Shown here in pieces: positions 43,757 through 52,369 of a stretch of 64,000 nt of DNA. A program made the position numbers and the translations under genes. Source of the DNA: G942493375 sp942493375 (GTDB taxonomy: Bacteria > Armatimonadota > UBA5829); assembly GCA_942493375.1 (NCBI GenBank), contig OW818698.1, positions 868,001 to 932,000 of the forward strand, given 5' to 3'. Positions within the stretch are counted from its first letter, which is position 1, and every line of letters begins with the position of its first letter. Below the pieces are notes generated by a model. That model searched no databases, had not been told where the DNA came from, and was given only the letters and a program-made list of their open reading frames with translations.

Positions 43757-45109
43757 TTAGGCTGCCAGTTGGTCGGGTGTCCAATCTTGTATAAATTTGG
43801 TAAATTGTTCTGCGGGCAGAGCAGCACTTATCAGATATCCTTGTGCATGGTCGCATTGTAGAGATCTCACAGCCGCCAATTGCTCTTCATCTTCAATACA
43901 TTCCGCTGTTACTAGCATCCCGAGGCTGTGGGCTATTGTAATCATAGATGCCGTCACAACCTTATCGTTTGGATCATGCTGTATATTTCTAATGAAAGAA
44001 CCATCTATCTTCATACTGACAACCGGCATGTTCTTCAATCTACTCAGCGACGAATAGCCAATCCCGAAATCGTCTATACATATCTTCACACCCAAAGACC
44101 TCAGGATACTCAGAATATCCATCTCGTCGTTTTCATTCATGGATAGAATAGTCTCGGTGACCTCAATTTTCAGACAATGCGAAGCCAAATTGGCGTGTGA
44201 AAGGGCTCTATGAACTTCCTGGATAAATCCAATCTGTCGCAGCTGTACAGGCGATGCGTTTACCGACATCTCGAAATCTGAGTAGCCCATATTCTGCCAC
44301 GTCTTGCACTGTTTGATGGCTGTTTCCAGCACCATTTCCCCCAGTCTGGATATGAGACCGGTCTCCTCAGCAATTGGAATGAAGACAGCTGGTGAGATCA
44401 TTCCCTTCTTAGGATGATTCCATCGAAGCAGAGCTTCAGCACCCACTATTTGCAAAGTACTTATATCAACAATCGGCTGGTAATGTACCTTAAACTCATT
44501 ACGCTCAAGGCCAAGTCTCAGATCACCTTCCATCACAAGTCTCACCAGATTATTCTGCCCGATCTCCTCTGAGTAAAGCTGATAATAGCTCGAGCCCAAT
44601 TCATTGGCCCTGAACATTGCAGCCCCAGCTGTCATAAGCAGACCTTCGGCATCAACGGCGTGTTCAGGATATATGCTTATGCCGATACTCGGTGATATAA
44701 ACAACGCATTGCCATCGACAGTGAATACCTGGCTTAAGGCCTCGTAAATCCGAAAATGAGTATCATTTATTCTATCCGGCGTCTTTATATCCCAAAGCAG
44801 AACTGTAAACTCTGTCCCGCACGTATGCATTATAATATCATCTGCTTCAAGTACAGATTTCAACCGCTCCGAGACCTGTAAAATCAAGTGGTCAGAGATT
44901 TTGTTGCCTAATGTATTGCTGATCATCTTAAAACGATTCAAGCCCAGAAGCATCACAGCAAAGGATGTTCCTGCACACTCGGCACGCTCGATCATTCGGA
45001 CCATTTTGTTAACCATGACATGCCTGTTCGACAATCTCACAGGCACGCCACAGTTGGTCGCAAGATTTAATTGTTGTTCGTCTGAGAATCCGAATTTTAT
45101 AGTATCCAC
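43757..45109 (-). CDS. Degenerate GGDEF - EAL domain protein (c-di-GMP phosphodiesterase)
   Basis: A 450-residue cytoplasmic protein. The N-terminal GGDEF domain has CGTEF in place of GGDEF and is unlikely to make c-di-GMP. The EAL domain keeps the key residues: EALLRW, SVNASPVQL, KIEVTETIL, IDDFGIGYSS, MKIDGSFI, AECIEDEEQ and QGYLI. It therefore is a likely c-di-GMP phosphodiesterase, with the degenerate domain as a regulatory part. No membrane segment. The start is GTG 45109. The PAS-PP2C gene lies 19 bases upstream, so the two are probably one unit. It lies next to the polysaccharide genes, whose output c-di-GMP often controls. Confidence 0.88.
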   Translation of the reverse strand: MDTIKFGFSDEQQLNLATNCGVPVRLSNRHVMVNKMVRMIERAECAGTSFAVMLLGLNRFKMISNTLGNKISDHLILQVSERLKSVLEADDIIMHTCGTEFTVLLWDIKTPDRINDTHFRIYEALSQVFTVDGNALFISPSIGISIYPEHAVDAEGLLMTAGAAMFRANELGSSYYQLYSEEIGQNNLVRLVMEGDLRLGLERNEFKVHYQPIVDISTLQIVGAEALLRWNHPKKGMISPAVFIPIAEETGLISRLGEMVLETAIKQCKTWQNMGYSDFEMSVNASPVQLRQIGFIQEVHRALSHANLASHCLKIEVTETILSMNENDEMDILSILRSLGVKICIDDFGIGYSSLSRLKNMPVVSMKIDGSFIRNIQHDPNDKVVTASMITIAHSLGMLVTAECIEDEEQLAAVRSLQCDHAQGYLISAALPAEQFTKFIQDWTPDQLAA

Positions 45110-45128
45110 GATTTCACATTCCTATTGA

Positions 45129-46295
45129 CTATGTCAATTTACTCATAACAACAACAGTGGTATCGTCTATCAGGACTCCATCTGAAAATAATAATGCATC
45201 TTCAATAAGTCTTGATGCGATCTCTTCAGCACAAGAGTGAGAAGTTCCGGATGATAGACTACTCAGAATGCCTTCCCTGTTGAAAGTCTCCAAAGTTCCG
45301 ATTTTTCGGGCATCCGTTAATCCATCCGTAAATAACACGAGAATATCTTCTGAATGAAGAAACACACTATCCTCAAGATAGCTGAACTTTTCCAGCCCGG
45401 TCAGCATTGGCCCGCCAGTATTAAGATATTCTACACTACCGTCTGAGCGTTTCAGCACTGGAGGTTCATGACCAGCTTTAGTGTATGTCAATCTTCTACT
45501 GGCTATATCCAACACAGCAAAAAACACGGTCATCATGTCGTTTTCGTCTGTGATATCTTTGAACAGTGCATCACTGACGAGTGTCATTACGATTGCAGGA
45601 CTATCATACAAGAAGGCATAGCTCCTGATGGTGTGTCTCACTGCACTTATATGAGTGGCTGCCTGCAGCCCTTTACCTGCTATATCTCCTATAATAATAC
45701 CTATCTTGCCTTCACCCATCTCAAATACATCATAGAAATCACCACATATTTCTGCTTCAGATAGAGCAGGCCTATACCTGACTGCTATTTCATATCCAGA
45801 CGGAATTGCGGGTAATACCGAAGGAACTATTGTTTCCTGCAAAACGCGGATTAAGTGGCGGCTTTGCTCATCCGCTTTAGCCAGCATCTCCTGCGTCACC
45901 TTACGTTCAGTGATATCCGTATTGATACCAATGTAACCGGAAACTTTTCCGAACAGGTCGTAGACAGCATACGCAATCCCTTCGATCCAGATCACTTTGC
46001 CCGATGGAGCAATAAGACGGTACTCAAGCTCCCATGTATCGTTATAATTAATCATTCTTTGCCATTCAGACAGCACTCTCGCACGGTCATCAGGATGAAC
46101 CACATTTATCCCACCGTCAGTAATGGCTTCCTCAAGAACCATTCCAGGCATTTCACACCACTTATTGTTCTTGTACAGAAAACACCCATCAGTATCTGTA
46201 ATAAAAATTCCGCCGGGTGCCGTTCCAATACCTGAAACAATTGACGATATGTCCATATATCTAAAATTCTCTAGAAGATCCATTGCTATACTCAC
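45129..46295 (-). CDS. PAS - PP2C/SpoIIE phosphatase
   Basis: A 388-residue protein. Residues about 15-135 form a PAS domain (GIFITDTDGCFLYKNNKWCE, HPDDRARVLSEWQRM). Residues about 160-385 are an RsbU/SpoIIE-like metal-dependent phosphatase with CGDFYDVFEM, IGDIAGKGLQA, FTDGLTDAR and DDTTVVVMSK. It would dephosphorylate an STAS antagonist in a partner-switching pathway. The start is GTG 46295 or ATG 46283. Cognate STAS and anti-sigma genes are not next to it, but a set lies at 57-60 kb. Confidence 0.88.
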   Translation of the reverse strand: MSIAMDLLENFRYMDISSIVSGIGTAPGGIFITDTDGCFLYKNNKWCEMPGMVLEEAITDGGINVVHPDDRARVLSEWQRMINYNDTWELEYRLIAPSGKVIWIEGIAYAVYDLFGKVSGYIGINTDITERKVTQEMLAKADEQSRHLIRVLQETIVPSVLPAIPSGYEIAVRYRPALSEAEICGDFYDVFEMGEGKIGIIIGDIAGKGLQAATHISAVRHTIRSYAFLYDSPAIVMTLVSDALFKDITDENDMMTVFFAVLDIASRRLTYTKAGHEPPVLKRSDGSVEYLNTGGPMLTGLEKFSYLEDSVFLHSEDILVLFTDGLTDARKIGTLETFNREGILSSLSSGTSHSCAEEIASRLIEDALLFSDGVLIDDTTVVVMSKLT

Positions 46296-46331
46296 TATAT
46301 TCTGAACCTTGTAATGTGAAATACATCCATG

Positions 46332-46365
46332 CTAACCCGCTGTAGTAACAACTAATGCGGGTTAG
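46332..46365. repeat. Short palindrome CTAACCCGC...GCGGGTTAG
   Basis: Nine-base arms CTAACCCGC and GCGGGTTAG enclose 16 bases. The arms resemble the ends of the dispersed palindromic repeat of the polysaccharide locus. Confidence 0.7.
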
Positions 46366-46462
46366 ATCCCACATACACGATTCGTGAATGTCGGTGATAC
46401 GGACATTCAGCAGCTAAAGACAAAATTCGATTCGTTATATTGAGCGACGATTCGGGCGATTT

Positions 46463-46526
46463 GACCCGCATTATTCATGAACTGGTATATGCTATGCATC
46501 TACGTCCATTGAATAAGGCGGGTTAG
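46463..46526. repeat. Dispersed palindromic repeat, diverged copy
   Basis: GACCCGCATTATTCATGAAC at one end and TTGAATAAGGCGGGTTAG at the other give arms with the TTATTCA/TGAATAA and CCCGC/GCGGG elements of the family. The centre differs from copies 1 and 2. Confidence 0.7.
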
Positions 46527-46540
46527 GTGACGCCAAAGGA

Positions 46541-47053
46541 TTATGCTGCCACTGCTCCTGTATCACTAACCTTTTCCTGAGTCACTGTAAGTGTATCCAG
46601 GTCAGTTTTCCCAAGAATAATATTGATATTCAACAGTATAACCAGCCGGTCATCCTGTTTTGCAATCCCCCGTAGATATTCAGACTCTACCGAGGCAATC
46701 ATAACTGATGGCGATTCGATCATACTCGAAGAGATCCGCATAGTTTCGGCAACAGCGTCTACTATCATCCCCACCATGGCCCCGTTAGATTCTACTACTA
46801 CTATCCGGCTGGACTTGGTTATTGCTTCCTGCTTCAGGTGGAACCTTTTCCGCAGATCAATTACCGGTATGATGCTCCCTCTAAGGTTAATGACCCCCAT
46901 AACATGAGTCGGGGTTTGTGGCACTGCCGTAAGTTCCTGCATCCTGATTATTGTGCTGACGGCTCCTATATCAACACCGTAGTATTCGTTAGCGAGTTGG
47001 AATACTACAAGCTGTTCAAACGTTTCGTATCCAATTTCCTTTATGTCGTCCAT
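46541..47053 (-). CDS. cheW: CheW-like chemotaxis adaptor
   Basis: A 170-residue single CheW domain: FQLANEYYGVDIGAVSTIIR, VMGVINLRGSIIPVIDLRKR and IAKQDDRLVILLNINIILG. It couples chemoreceptors to the CheA kinase at the cytoplasmic end of the receptor array. The start is ATG 47053. It overlaps the end of the DUF2795 gene by 38 bases, so the two are translated together. The long receptor gene is upstream on the same strand, but no CheA or CheY gene is seen in the window. Confidence 0.92.
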   Translation of the reverse strand: MDDIKEIGYETFEQLVVFQLANEYYGVDIGAVSTIIRMQELTAVPQTPTHVMGVINLRGSIIPVIDLRKRFHLKQEAITKSSRIVVVESNGAMVGMIVDAVAETMRISSSMIESPSVMIASVESEYLRGIAKQDDRLVILLNINIILGKTDLDTLTVTQEKVSDTGAVAA

Positions 47054-47282
47054 TTCTTACTCCTTTATGAGTTGGACTCCAGTTATAAGACTGAAGATTG
47101 GCAAGTATCTCCCAAACGCCGTTGAAGCGTTTCTGCGGGAGGTCTTCTATAGCATCGAGTATTAAGTCTGGCGCATTATTCTCTTCTGCACAACCTAGAA
47201 GATTTTCACGAGAACACGGGAATTTGATGTCTTCCAGGTATGCACTGATTTTGAGCGGACTTCTATCAGTATCAACACGCAT
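47016..47282 (-). CDS. DUF2795 domain small protein
   Basis: An 88-residue protein. Residues about 13-65 match DUF2795 (SAYLEDIKFPCSRENLLGCA, EENNAPDLILDAIEDLPQKR), a short helical domain of unknown function. The start is ATG 47282, with GAGGAAA upstream. Its last 38 bases overlap the CheW gene, and the tail after residue 65 looks like read-through of the CheW leader. The pairing with CheW suggests a link to the receptor system; this is inference. Confidence 0.75.
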   Translation of the reverse strand: MRVDTDRSPLKISAYLEDIKFPCSRENLLGCAEENNAPDLILDAIEDLPQKRFNGVWEILANLQSYNWSPTHKGVRNGRHKGNWIRNV

Positions 47283-47293
47283 TTTGTTTCCTC

Positions 47294-47334
47294 AAAAAAA
47301 AAGTTGCTGGCGGGGGAACTGCCCGCCCGCCAAC
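47294..47334 (-). terminator. Intrinsic terminator after the long MCP gene
   Basis: On the minus strand a GC-rich stem with GTTGGCGGG on one side and CCCGCCAGCAAC on the other is followed by nine T residues (A9 at 47294-47302 on the plus strand). It lies downstream of the receptor stop at 47383 and right in front of the DUF2795 ribosome-binding site, so it may lower expression of DUF2795-CheW relative to the receptor. Confidence 0.8.
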
Positions 47335-47382
47335 ACTATGGATGTAAATGTGAGCGACATTTACATCTTCGGCAGCTTGATC

Positions 47383-50300
47383 TTACGCTGCTCTCTTCTG
47401 CTTGCGCGCCGTCACTTTTTCGGTCACACCGTGCAAGTTGTTAGTATCCGTATCAAGATTGAATGCAGACATTAACTGGCGCAGGCTTTCAGTGACACCA
47501 GCGATTCCTGTCATCATCTCTTGAGCTGCTTCTGTCTGCTCGTGAGTCGTAGCACTGACCTCTTCGGCAGAGGCGGCATTCTCTTCGCTAACAGCAGCTA
47601 CCTGCTCTATCTGACGAGAAACCTCGCTGCTCGATGCAGCCATCTCTTCTGTGGCAGCAGTTGTCTCTTCTGTAACAGCAGAAACATTCTCAATTGCCTT
47701 AACTACTTCGCTGCTCGATGCCGACATCTGCTGAGCGGCGGCTGCCATGTTATCTATCTGAGATACTATGCCCTGGACAGCTCCCTGGATATTCTTTAGA
47801 GCATCTCCAGCTTCAGCGGAGAGTAGTGTTCCTTCACTTACCTCTTTGCTGCCAATGTTCATTGCTTCTACTGCAGCATTGATCATATTCTGCATAGTAC
47901 CGATCAGATCTGCAATCTCGCCAGTGGCTTTACTGGACCTTTCGGCCAGCTTTCGAACTTCATCAGCAACTACTGCAAATCCCTTACCATGTTCACCTGC
48001 TCTTGCTGCCTCAATTGCGGCATTCAGAGCCAGCAGGTTTGTCTGTTCAGCTATATCGTCAATAGTTTCGACGATGGCGCCTATCTGTTTACTGCTGTCA
48101 CCAAGCTGTTTGACCATATTGCCAACCTTGTCGGTGGCATCCTTTATTCGAACCATGCCTTCTCCGGACTTGGCAACCTGCATGCCACCATTTATAGCAA
48201 CTTCGTTTACCTGGCGGCTTGCCTGGGCTACATTGCTGCTGTTCTTGGCGACTTCGTCGATGGCCTCGGTTATCTGTTGAACAAGACCGACAGTCTGATC
48301 AACCTGTTTAGCCTGGCTCTGTGCACCAGCAGCTACTTCACCAATGGCCCTCATTAACTGTTCCATTGCTTCAGCACTGCTCTGTACTGTTCTGGATTGC
48401 TCCTGGGAACCAACTGCAACCTGGTCCACTGTCTGAGCAATCTGCTGAGAAGCTTTTCCTACACCCTCAGCTGTCACGGAAAGGGCAGTTGTTGAATCAG
48501 CCACTACATTTGCAGCATCAGCTATCTGCTGGATCGTCGCTCCCACATTTTCAATTGCAGTGTTGACGCTGTTTTTGATCTTCCCAAGATCACCAGCATA
48601 ATCACCCTTCACTCTTGCTGTCAGGTCATTAGTTGCCAGTCTCTCAAGAACTGCAGCAGCTTCATTAACCGGGTCTATAACTCTATCCAGAGTCTCATTA
48701 ACGCCGCTTACGATCTGTCGGAAATCACCATGATGCTTGTTTGCATCAGCCCTGGTAGCAAGCCGTCCATCTGCTGCTGCCTGAGCCAGCATTCCGGCAT
48801 CAGCAACAAGAGCATTGACAGCATCTATACACTTGTTCAGATTGTTCTTTATCTCATTAAAGTCGCCGTTGTAATTGTCAGTGATCACGGCGGGTATGTC
48901 GCCATTGGCGATTCGCTCTACATACTCAGCGGCGACGTTCAGAGGTCCAATAACTGAATCCAGTGTGTCATTAACTCCCTGGACTACTTTGCGGAAATCA
49001 CCACCGTGCCTGGTTGCATCAGCTCTGGTGTCCAGCTTACCTTCCACAGCTGCAATGCTCAGCATGTTGGCATCATCTACCAGCATGTTTACAGCGTCTA
49101 TGCACTTATTGAGATTGTTTTTGATCTCGTTGAAGTCACCATTGTAGTTGTCTGTGATCTTAGCAGGAATATCTCCATTAGAGATACGTTCAACATACTC
49201 TGCGGCAACGTTTAGTGGTCCGATGACTGAATTGAGTGTTTCATTGACTCCCTGAACAATTTTGCGGAAGTCTCCCTGATGCTTGTTTGCGTCTGCCCTG
49301 GTGTCGAGTTTACCCTCTACTGCAGCAACACTGAGCATCACTGCATCATCAACAAGCGTATTGACGGATTCTATACACTTGTTAAGGTTATTCTTGATCT
49401 CATTGAAGTCGCCGTTGTAGTTGTCTGTGATTTTCGAAGGTATGTCACCATTAGAAATTCGCTCAACGTATTCTGCAGCGACATTGAGAGGCCCGATGAC
49501 TGAATCAAGTGTCTGGTTGACTCCCTCGACTATCTTGCGGAAATCACCGCCGTGTTTGGTTGCATCGGCTCGGGTATCCAGCCTGCCTTCTACAGCCGCA
49601 ATACTGAGACTGTTGGCATCTGCAACTAGTGCATTTACTGCGTCTATACACCTGTTCAAGTTGTTCTTAATCTCGTTGAAGTCACCATTGTAGTTGTCAG
49701 TGATCTTAGTGGGGATGTCCCCATTGGAGATCCGTTCTACATATTCAGCAGCAACGTTCAGAGGTCCAATGACTGAATCGAGTGTTTCGTTGACACCCTG
49801 GACGATTTTTCTGAAGTCACCCTGATGTTTGGTCGCATCGGCTCTGGTGTCTAGCTTGCCCTCAACGGCAGCTCCGCTCAACATTACTGCATCAACAACC
49901 AGCGCATTGACTGAGTCTATACATCTGTTTAGATTGTTCTTGATTTCGTTAAAGTCACCATTGTAGTTGTCAGTTATCTTTGCAGGGATATCTCCATTGG
50001 ATATTCGCTCTACATACTCAGCTGCTACATTGAGCGGTCCTATCACGGAATCCAGTGTATCGTTGACTCCCTGGACGATCTTGCGGAAGTCACCGCCATG
50101 CTTTGCCGCATCCGCTCTGGTATCCAGTTTACCTTCTACGGCTGCTGCACTGAGTGCTCCAGCATCTGCAACCAGGTTGTTGACTGCGTCGATGCATTTA
50201 TTCAGGTTGTTCTTTATCTCATTAAAGTCACCATTATAGTTATCAGTGATCTTCGCAGGTATGTCTCCGTTGGAAATTCGTTCTACATATTCGGCAGCCA

Positions 50301-51357
50301 CATTAAGAGGTCCGATAACTGCATCGAGTGTCTCATTGACTCCGGATACTATGTCGCGGAATCCACCCTCAAACTTATCGGCATCACCCCTGGTATCCAG
50401 ACGTCCTTCAACAGCAGCATCACTCAACATACCAGCTTCTGCTACAAGCCCCTTGACTGATCCAACGACGTTGTTCATAGCAATAGCCAGCACGTCTTTG
50501 TCGGATCTGAGCTCAACATGGGTGGATACATCACCTCTGGAAATCTGCTCAGCAGCAGCCACTGTTAACTTGATACCGCCAACCATCTGTTGCATAGCTC
50601 TGGTGAGATCTGTTATTTCATCTTTACCACTAGCATTCAGGTCGACATCTACTTCACCAAGAGCAAGTTGTTTAGCCACATTTTTCATTGTTGCTATTGG
50701 CTTGGAAACACTAAACGTAATTAGAATGCCAAAAGTCAAAGCAAGCAGTACTCCCACTATGACCAGCACAACCATGTTCGTTTTCATTTTTTTATATGCT
50801 GTCTCAAATGCTTTGCTGTTGACATTCATATTCTTGACGTTGATTTCTTCTGTCTCTGTTAGTATCTTATCGAGTGCATTGAAACTGTCCCTGGCTGGTC
50901 CATATGAATATGCCTGTGCTTCAGCATATTTTCCTGATTTTGCCAGCTCGATAACTTCACTTGTTTTTTCCTTCCAATCGGTAAACGCCGGGGCAAACGA
51001 CTTCCAGACAGCGGTTTCATCCGCCGTCTGTGGCAGTGGTTCATATTTCTTGCGGGCTGCCTCAAACTCTTTGAAGGCATCAACAAGGCGTTTGTCATTA
51101 GTCTTTTTCACCGCATCACTCAAACCCGGGATCAAAAGACTCCTCTCGGCAATGCGCACCAAAATAACTTGCTGCTTCATATCCTGGATTGCTGAGATAC
51201 TGGGCATGTATACACGAGTCACGGAATTGTAGGACTTATTGGTGAATTCCATTCCCGAAAGTCCCCTGAATCCCATTACAGCAGCGATCGCTGCTACAAT
51301 GACAAATGCACCAAGTATTCTCGGTAAGAGTTTAATAGAGTTCAATTTCATCTTCAT
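47383..51357 (-). CDS. Methyl-accepting chemotaxis protein with HAMP-like tandem array
   Basis: A 1324-residue receptor, more than twice the usual length. It has TM1 at about 12-32, a 4-helix-bundle (4HB_MCP) sensor, TM2 at about 195-217 (VVLVIVGVLLALTFGILITF), a HAMP domain, then a tandem series of about 92-residue HAMP-like units with VGGI/VNETLDSVIGPLNVAAEY, six near-identical and a seventh diverged. The signalling domain has EQTNLLALNAAIEAARAGEH at its tip. No CheR-binding pentapeptide is seen at the end. It starts at ATG 51357, with AAGGAG upstream. It shares the strand with DUF2795 and CheW. The ligand is unknown. Confidence 0.95.
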   Translation of the reverse strand: MKMKLNSIKLLPRILGAFVIVAAIAAVMGFRGLSGMEFTNKSYNSVTRVYMPSISAIQDMKQQVILVRIAERSLLIPGLSDAVKKTNDKRLVDAFKEFEAARKKYEPLPQTADETAVWKSFAPAFTDWKEKTSEVIELAKSGKYAEAQAYSYGPARDSFNALDKILTETEEINVKNMNVNSKAFETAYKKMKTNMVVLVIVGVLLALTFGILITFSVSKPIATMKNVAKQLALGEVDVDLNASGKDEITDLTRAMQQMVGGIKLTVAAAEQISRGDVSTHVELRSDKDVLAIAMNNVVGSVKGLVAEAGMLSDAAVEGRLDTRGDADKFEGGFRDIVSGVNETLDAVIGPLNVAAEYVERISNGDIPAKITDNYNGDFNEIKNNLNKCIDAVNNLVADAGALSAAAVEGKLDTRADAAKHGGDFRKIVQGVNDTLDSVIGPLNVAAEYVERISNGDIPAKITDNYNGDFNEIKNNLNRCIDSVNALVVDAVMLSGAAVEGKLDTRADATKHQGDFRKIVQGVNETLDSVIGPLNVAAEYVERISNGDIPTKITDNYNGDFNEIKNNLNRCIDAVNALVADANSLSIAAVEGRLDTRADATKHGGDFRKIVEGVNQTLDSVIGPLNVAAEYVERISNGDIPSKITDNYNGDFNEIKNNLNKCIESVNTLVDDAVMLSVAAVEGKLDTRADANKHQGDFRKIVQGVNETLNSVIGPLNVAAEYVERISNGDIPAKITDNYNGDFNEIKNNLNKCIDAVNMLVDDANMLSIAAVEGKLDTRADATRHGGDFRKVVQGVNDTLDSVIGPLNVAAEYVERIANGDIPAVITDNYNGDFNEIKNNLNKCIDAVNALVADAGMLAQAAADGRLATRADANKHHGDFRQIVSGVNETLDRVIDPVNEAAAVLERLATNDLTARVKGDYAGDLGKIKNSVNTAIENVGATIQQIADAANVVADSTTALSVTAEGVGKASQQIAQTVDQVAVGSQEQSRTVQSSAEAMEQLMRAIGEVAAGAQSQAKQVDQTVGLVQQITEAIDEVAKNSSNVAQASRQVNEVAINGGMQVAKSGEGMVRIKDATDKVGNMVKQLGDSSKQIGAIVETIDDIAEQTNLLALNAAIEAARAGEHGKGFAVVADEVRKLAERSSKATGEIADLIGTMQNMINAAVEAMNIGSKEVSEGTLLSAEAGDALKNIQGAVQGIVSQIDNMAAAAQQMSASSSEVVKAIENVSAVTEETTAATEEMAASSSEVSRQIEQVAAVSEENAASAEEVSATTHEQTEAAQEMMTGIAGVTESLRQLMSAFNLDTDTNNLHGVTEKVTARKQKRAA
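48640..50480 (-). repeat. Tandem 276-bp HAMP-like repeats in the MCP gene
   Basis: Six in-frame units of about 276 bp repeat near-identical blocks (for example GACAACTACAATGGTGAC, read on the minus strand) with silent differences between copies. The unit spacing is constant and the frame is kept. The array is a likely site of unequal recombination and length change. Confidence 0.92.
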
Positions 51358-51709
51358 GCTCCTTGATTTTTTATGATTTTGGATCCACTACTGCAAGACT
51401 CTACTCTTTTGACTTTTCATCTTTATGACCGGAAGTATTAACAGCTGGTCAACTTGGTAAAAAGGGTTCGGATTTTACGTTAGCATTTCGCAAGTGATGT
51501 ACATCGCACATAATGCTTATTGGCTTATCATGCTGTCATCTTTGTCATGCAATTACCTGAATCTCATAAAAATGCATTACAATGAGTGGTCGGTGGAAGG
51601 AATTTGCCAGGCGTAGCCTAATATAGCAGTAATGAGTCTGAATAAAATCGAAACGTGGTAATATATGCGTCCTATCAACTTTGTTAACAGCTAGAGAGGT
51701 TGTATATAT
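51358..51709. promoter_or_regulatory. Divergent promoter region between MCP and response regulator
   Basis: About 352 bases separate the divergent starts at 51357 (minus) and 51710 (plus), so both promoters must lie here. I see AT-rich stretches, a TTGACC on the minus strand near 51450 and TAATATATG near 51660 on the plus strand. No confident paired -35/-10 elements and no repeat family member were found. Confidence 0.4.
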
Positions 51710-52366
51710 ATGCGCTTGATGATTGTAGATGATCACCCAGTCATTGTAGAGGCTGTTTCCGGTTACCTTGAAAGGCAGAATCACCAAATAGTAGCAAAAG
51801 CGACATCTGTCAACGAAGCTATGTCATGCATAGATAGAACAGATATTGATGTTGCGGTGATGGATATAATGCTTGGTGAAGAGAGTGCTTATGATATATT
51901 GAGGTTGCTAAAGGGGAAACGTGTTTTACCTGTGGTTGCCTTTACCGGCTATGATTCACCGGAATGTGTGAGTGAGTTCCTGAATACCGGCGGTATAGGC
52001 TTCGTCTCAAAGTCGTGCAAAATGTCCAAGCTTACCGAGGCTGTGGAATATGCCGAGAAAGGGTTGATGTTTGTAGCCCCTGACTCACTGCAATACAAAC
52101 TGACCAATGTGACCCACTCATCTCCACTCTCGGATAGAGAACAGGAAGTCGTGAGGCTAATAACGGCTGGCTACTCCAGCAAGATGGCTGCCGAAATGCT
52201 TTTTGTAAGCATGAGCACGATCAAAACGCACAAGCTGCGTATTTTCAGAAAACTCGGTGTACATACAATAGTCGAACTCACCAGGTACGCTATCAAAAAT
52301 GGACTTACTACCTACTTGGACACAGACCAACAGCCTGGCGGACAGAGGATACACTATTCTACATAG
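51710..52366 (+). CDS. NarL/FixJ-type response regulator
   Basis: A 218-residue two-domain regulator. The receiver (residues 1-120) has MRLMIVDDHPVIVEAV, the phospho-acceptor Asp in DVAVMDIMLG, and the Thr and Lys switch residues in VVAFTGYDS and GFVSKSCK. A LuxR-type HTH follows (LSDREQEVVRLITAGYSSKM, FVSMSTIKTHKLRIFRKLGV). It starts at ATG 51710. Its stop is 3 bases from the stop of the convergent hybrid kinase at 52370, so the kinase is a candidate partner, but this is inferred from position. Confidence 0.93.
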   Translation: MRLMIVDDHPVIVEAVSGYLERQNHQIVAKATSVNEAMSCIDRTDIDVAVMDIMLGEESAYDILRLLKGKRVLPVVAFTGYDSPECVSEFLNTGGIGFVSKSCKMSKLTEAVEYAEKGLMFVAPDSLQYKLTNVTHSSPLSDREQEVVRLITAGYSSKMAAEMLFVSMSTIKTHKLRIFRKLGVHTIVELTRYAIKNGLTTYLDTDQQPGGQRIHYST

Positions 52367-52369
52367 ATA

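Larger units (their letters stand above)
46296..46540. other. Intergenic region with palindromic repeats
   Basis: The region between the PAS-PP2C and CheW genes. It contains two palindromes with CTAACCCGC/GCGGGTTAG ends (46332-46365 and 46463-46526). No gene was seen. Confidence 0.6.

Noticed and set aside
48640..50480. Regular array considered as CRISPR
   Set aside because: The period is 276 bp, units are coding and in frame, and there are no short repeats with unique spacers or cas genes.
50246..51232. 328-codon plus-strand open frame opposite the chemoreceptor gene
   Set aside because: It mirrors the repeats of the minus-strand receptor, has no domain of its own and a low-complexity Ser-rich translation; it is a shadow frame.
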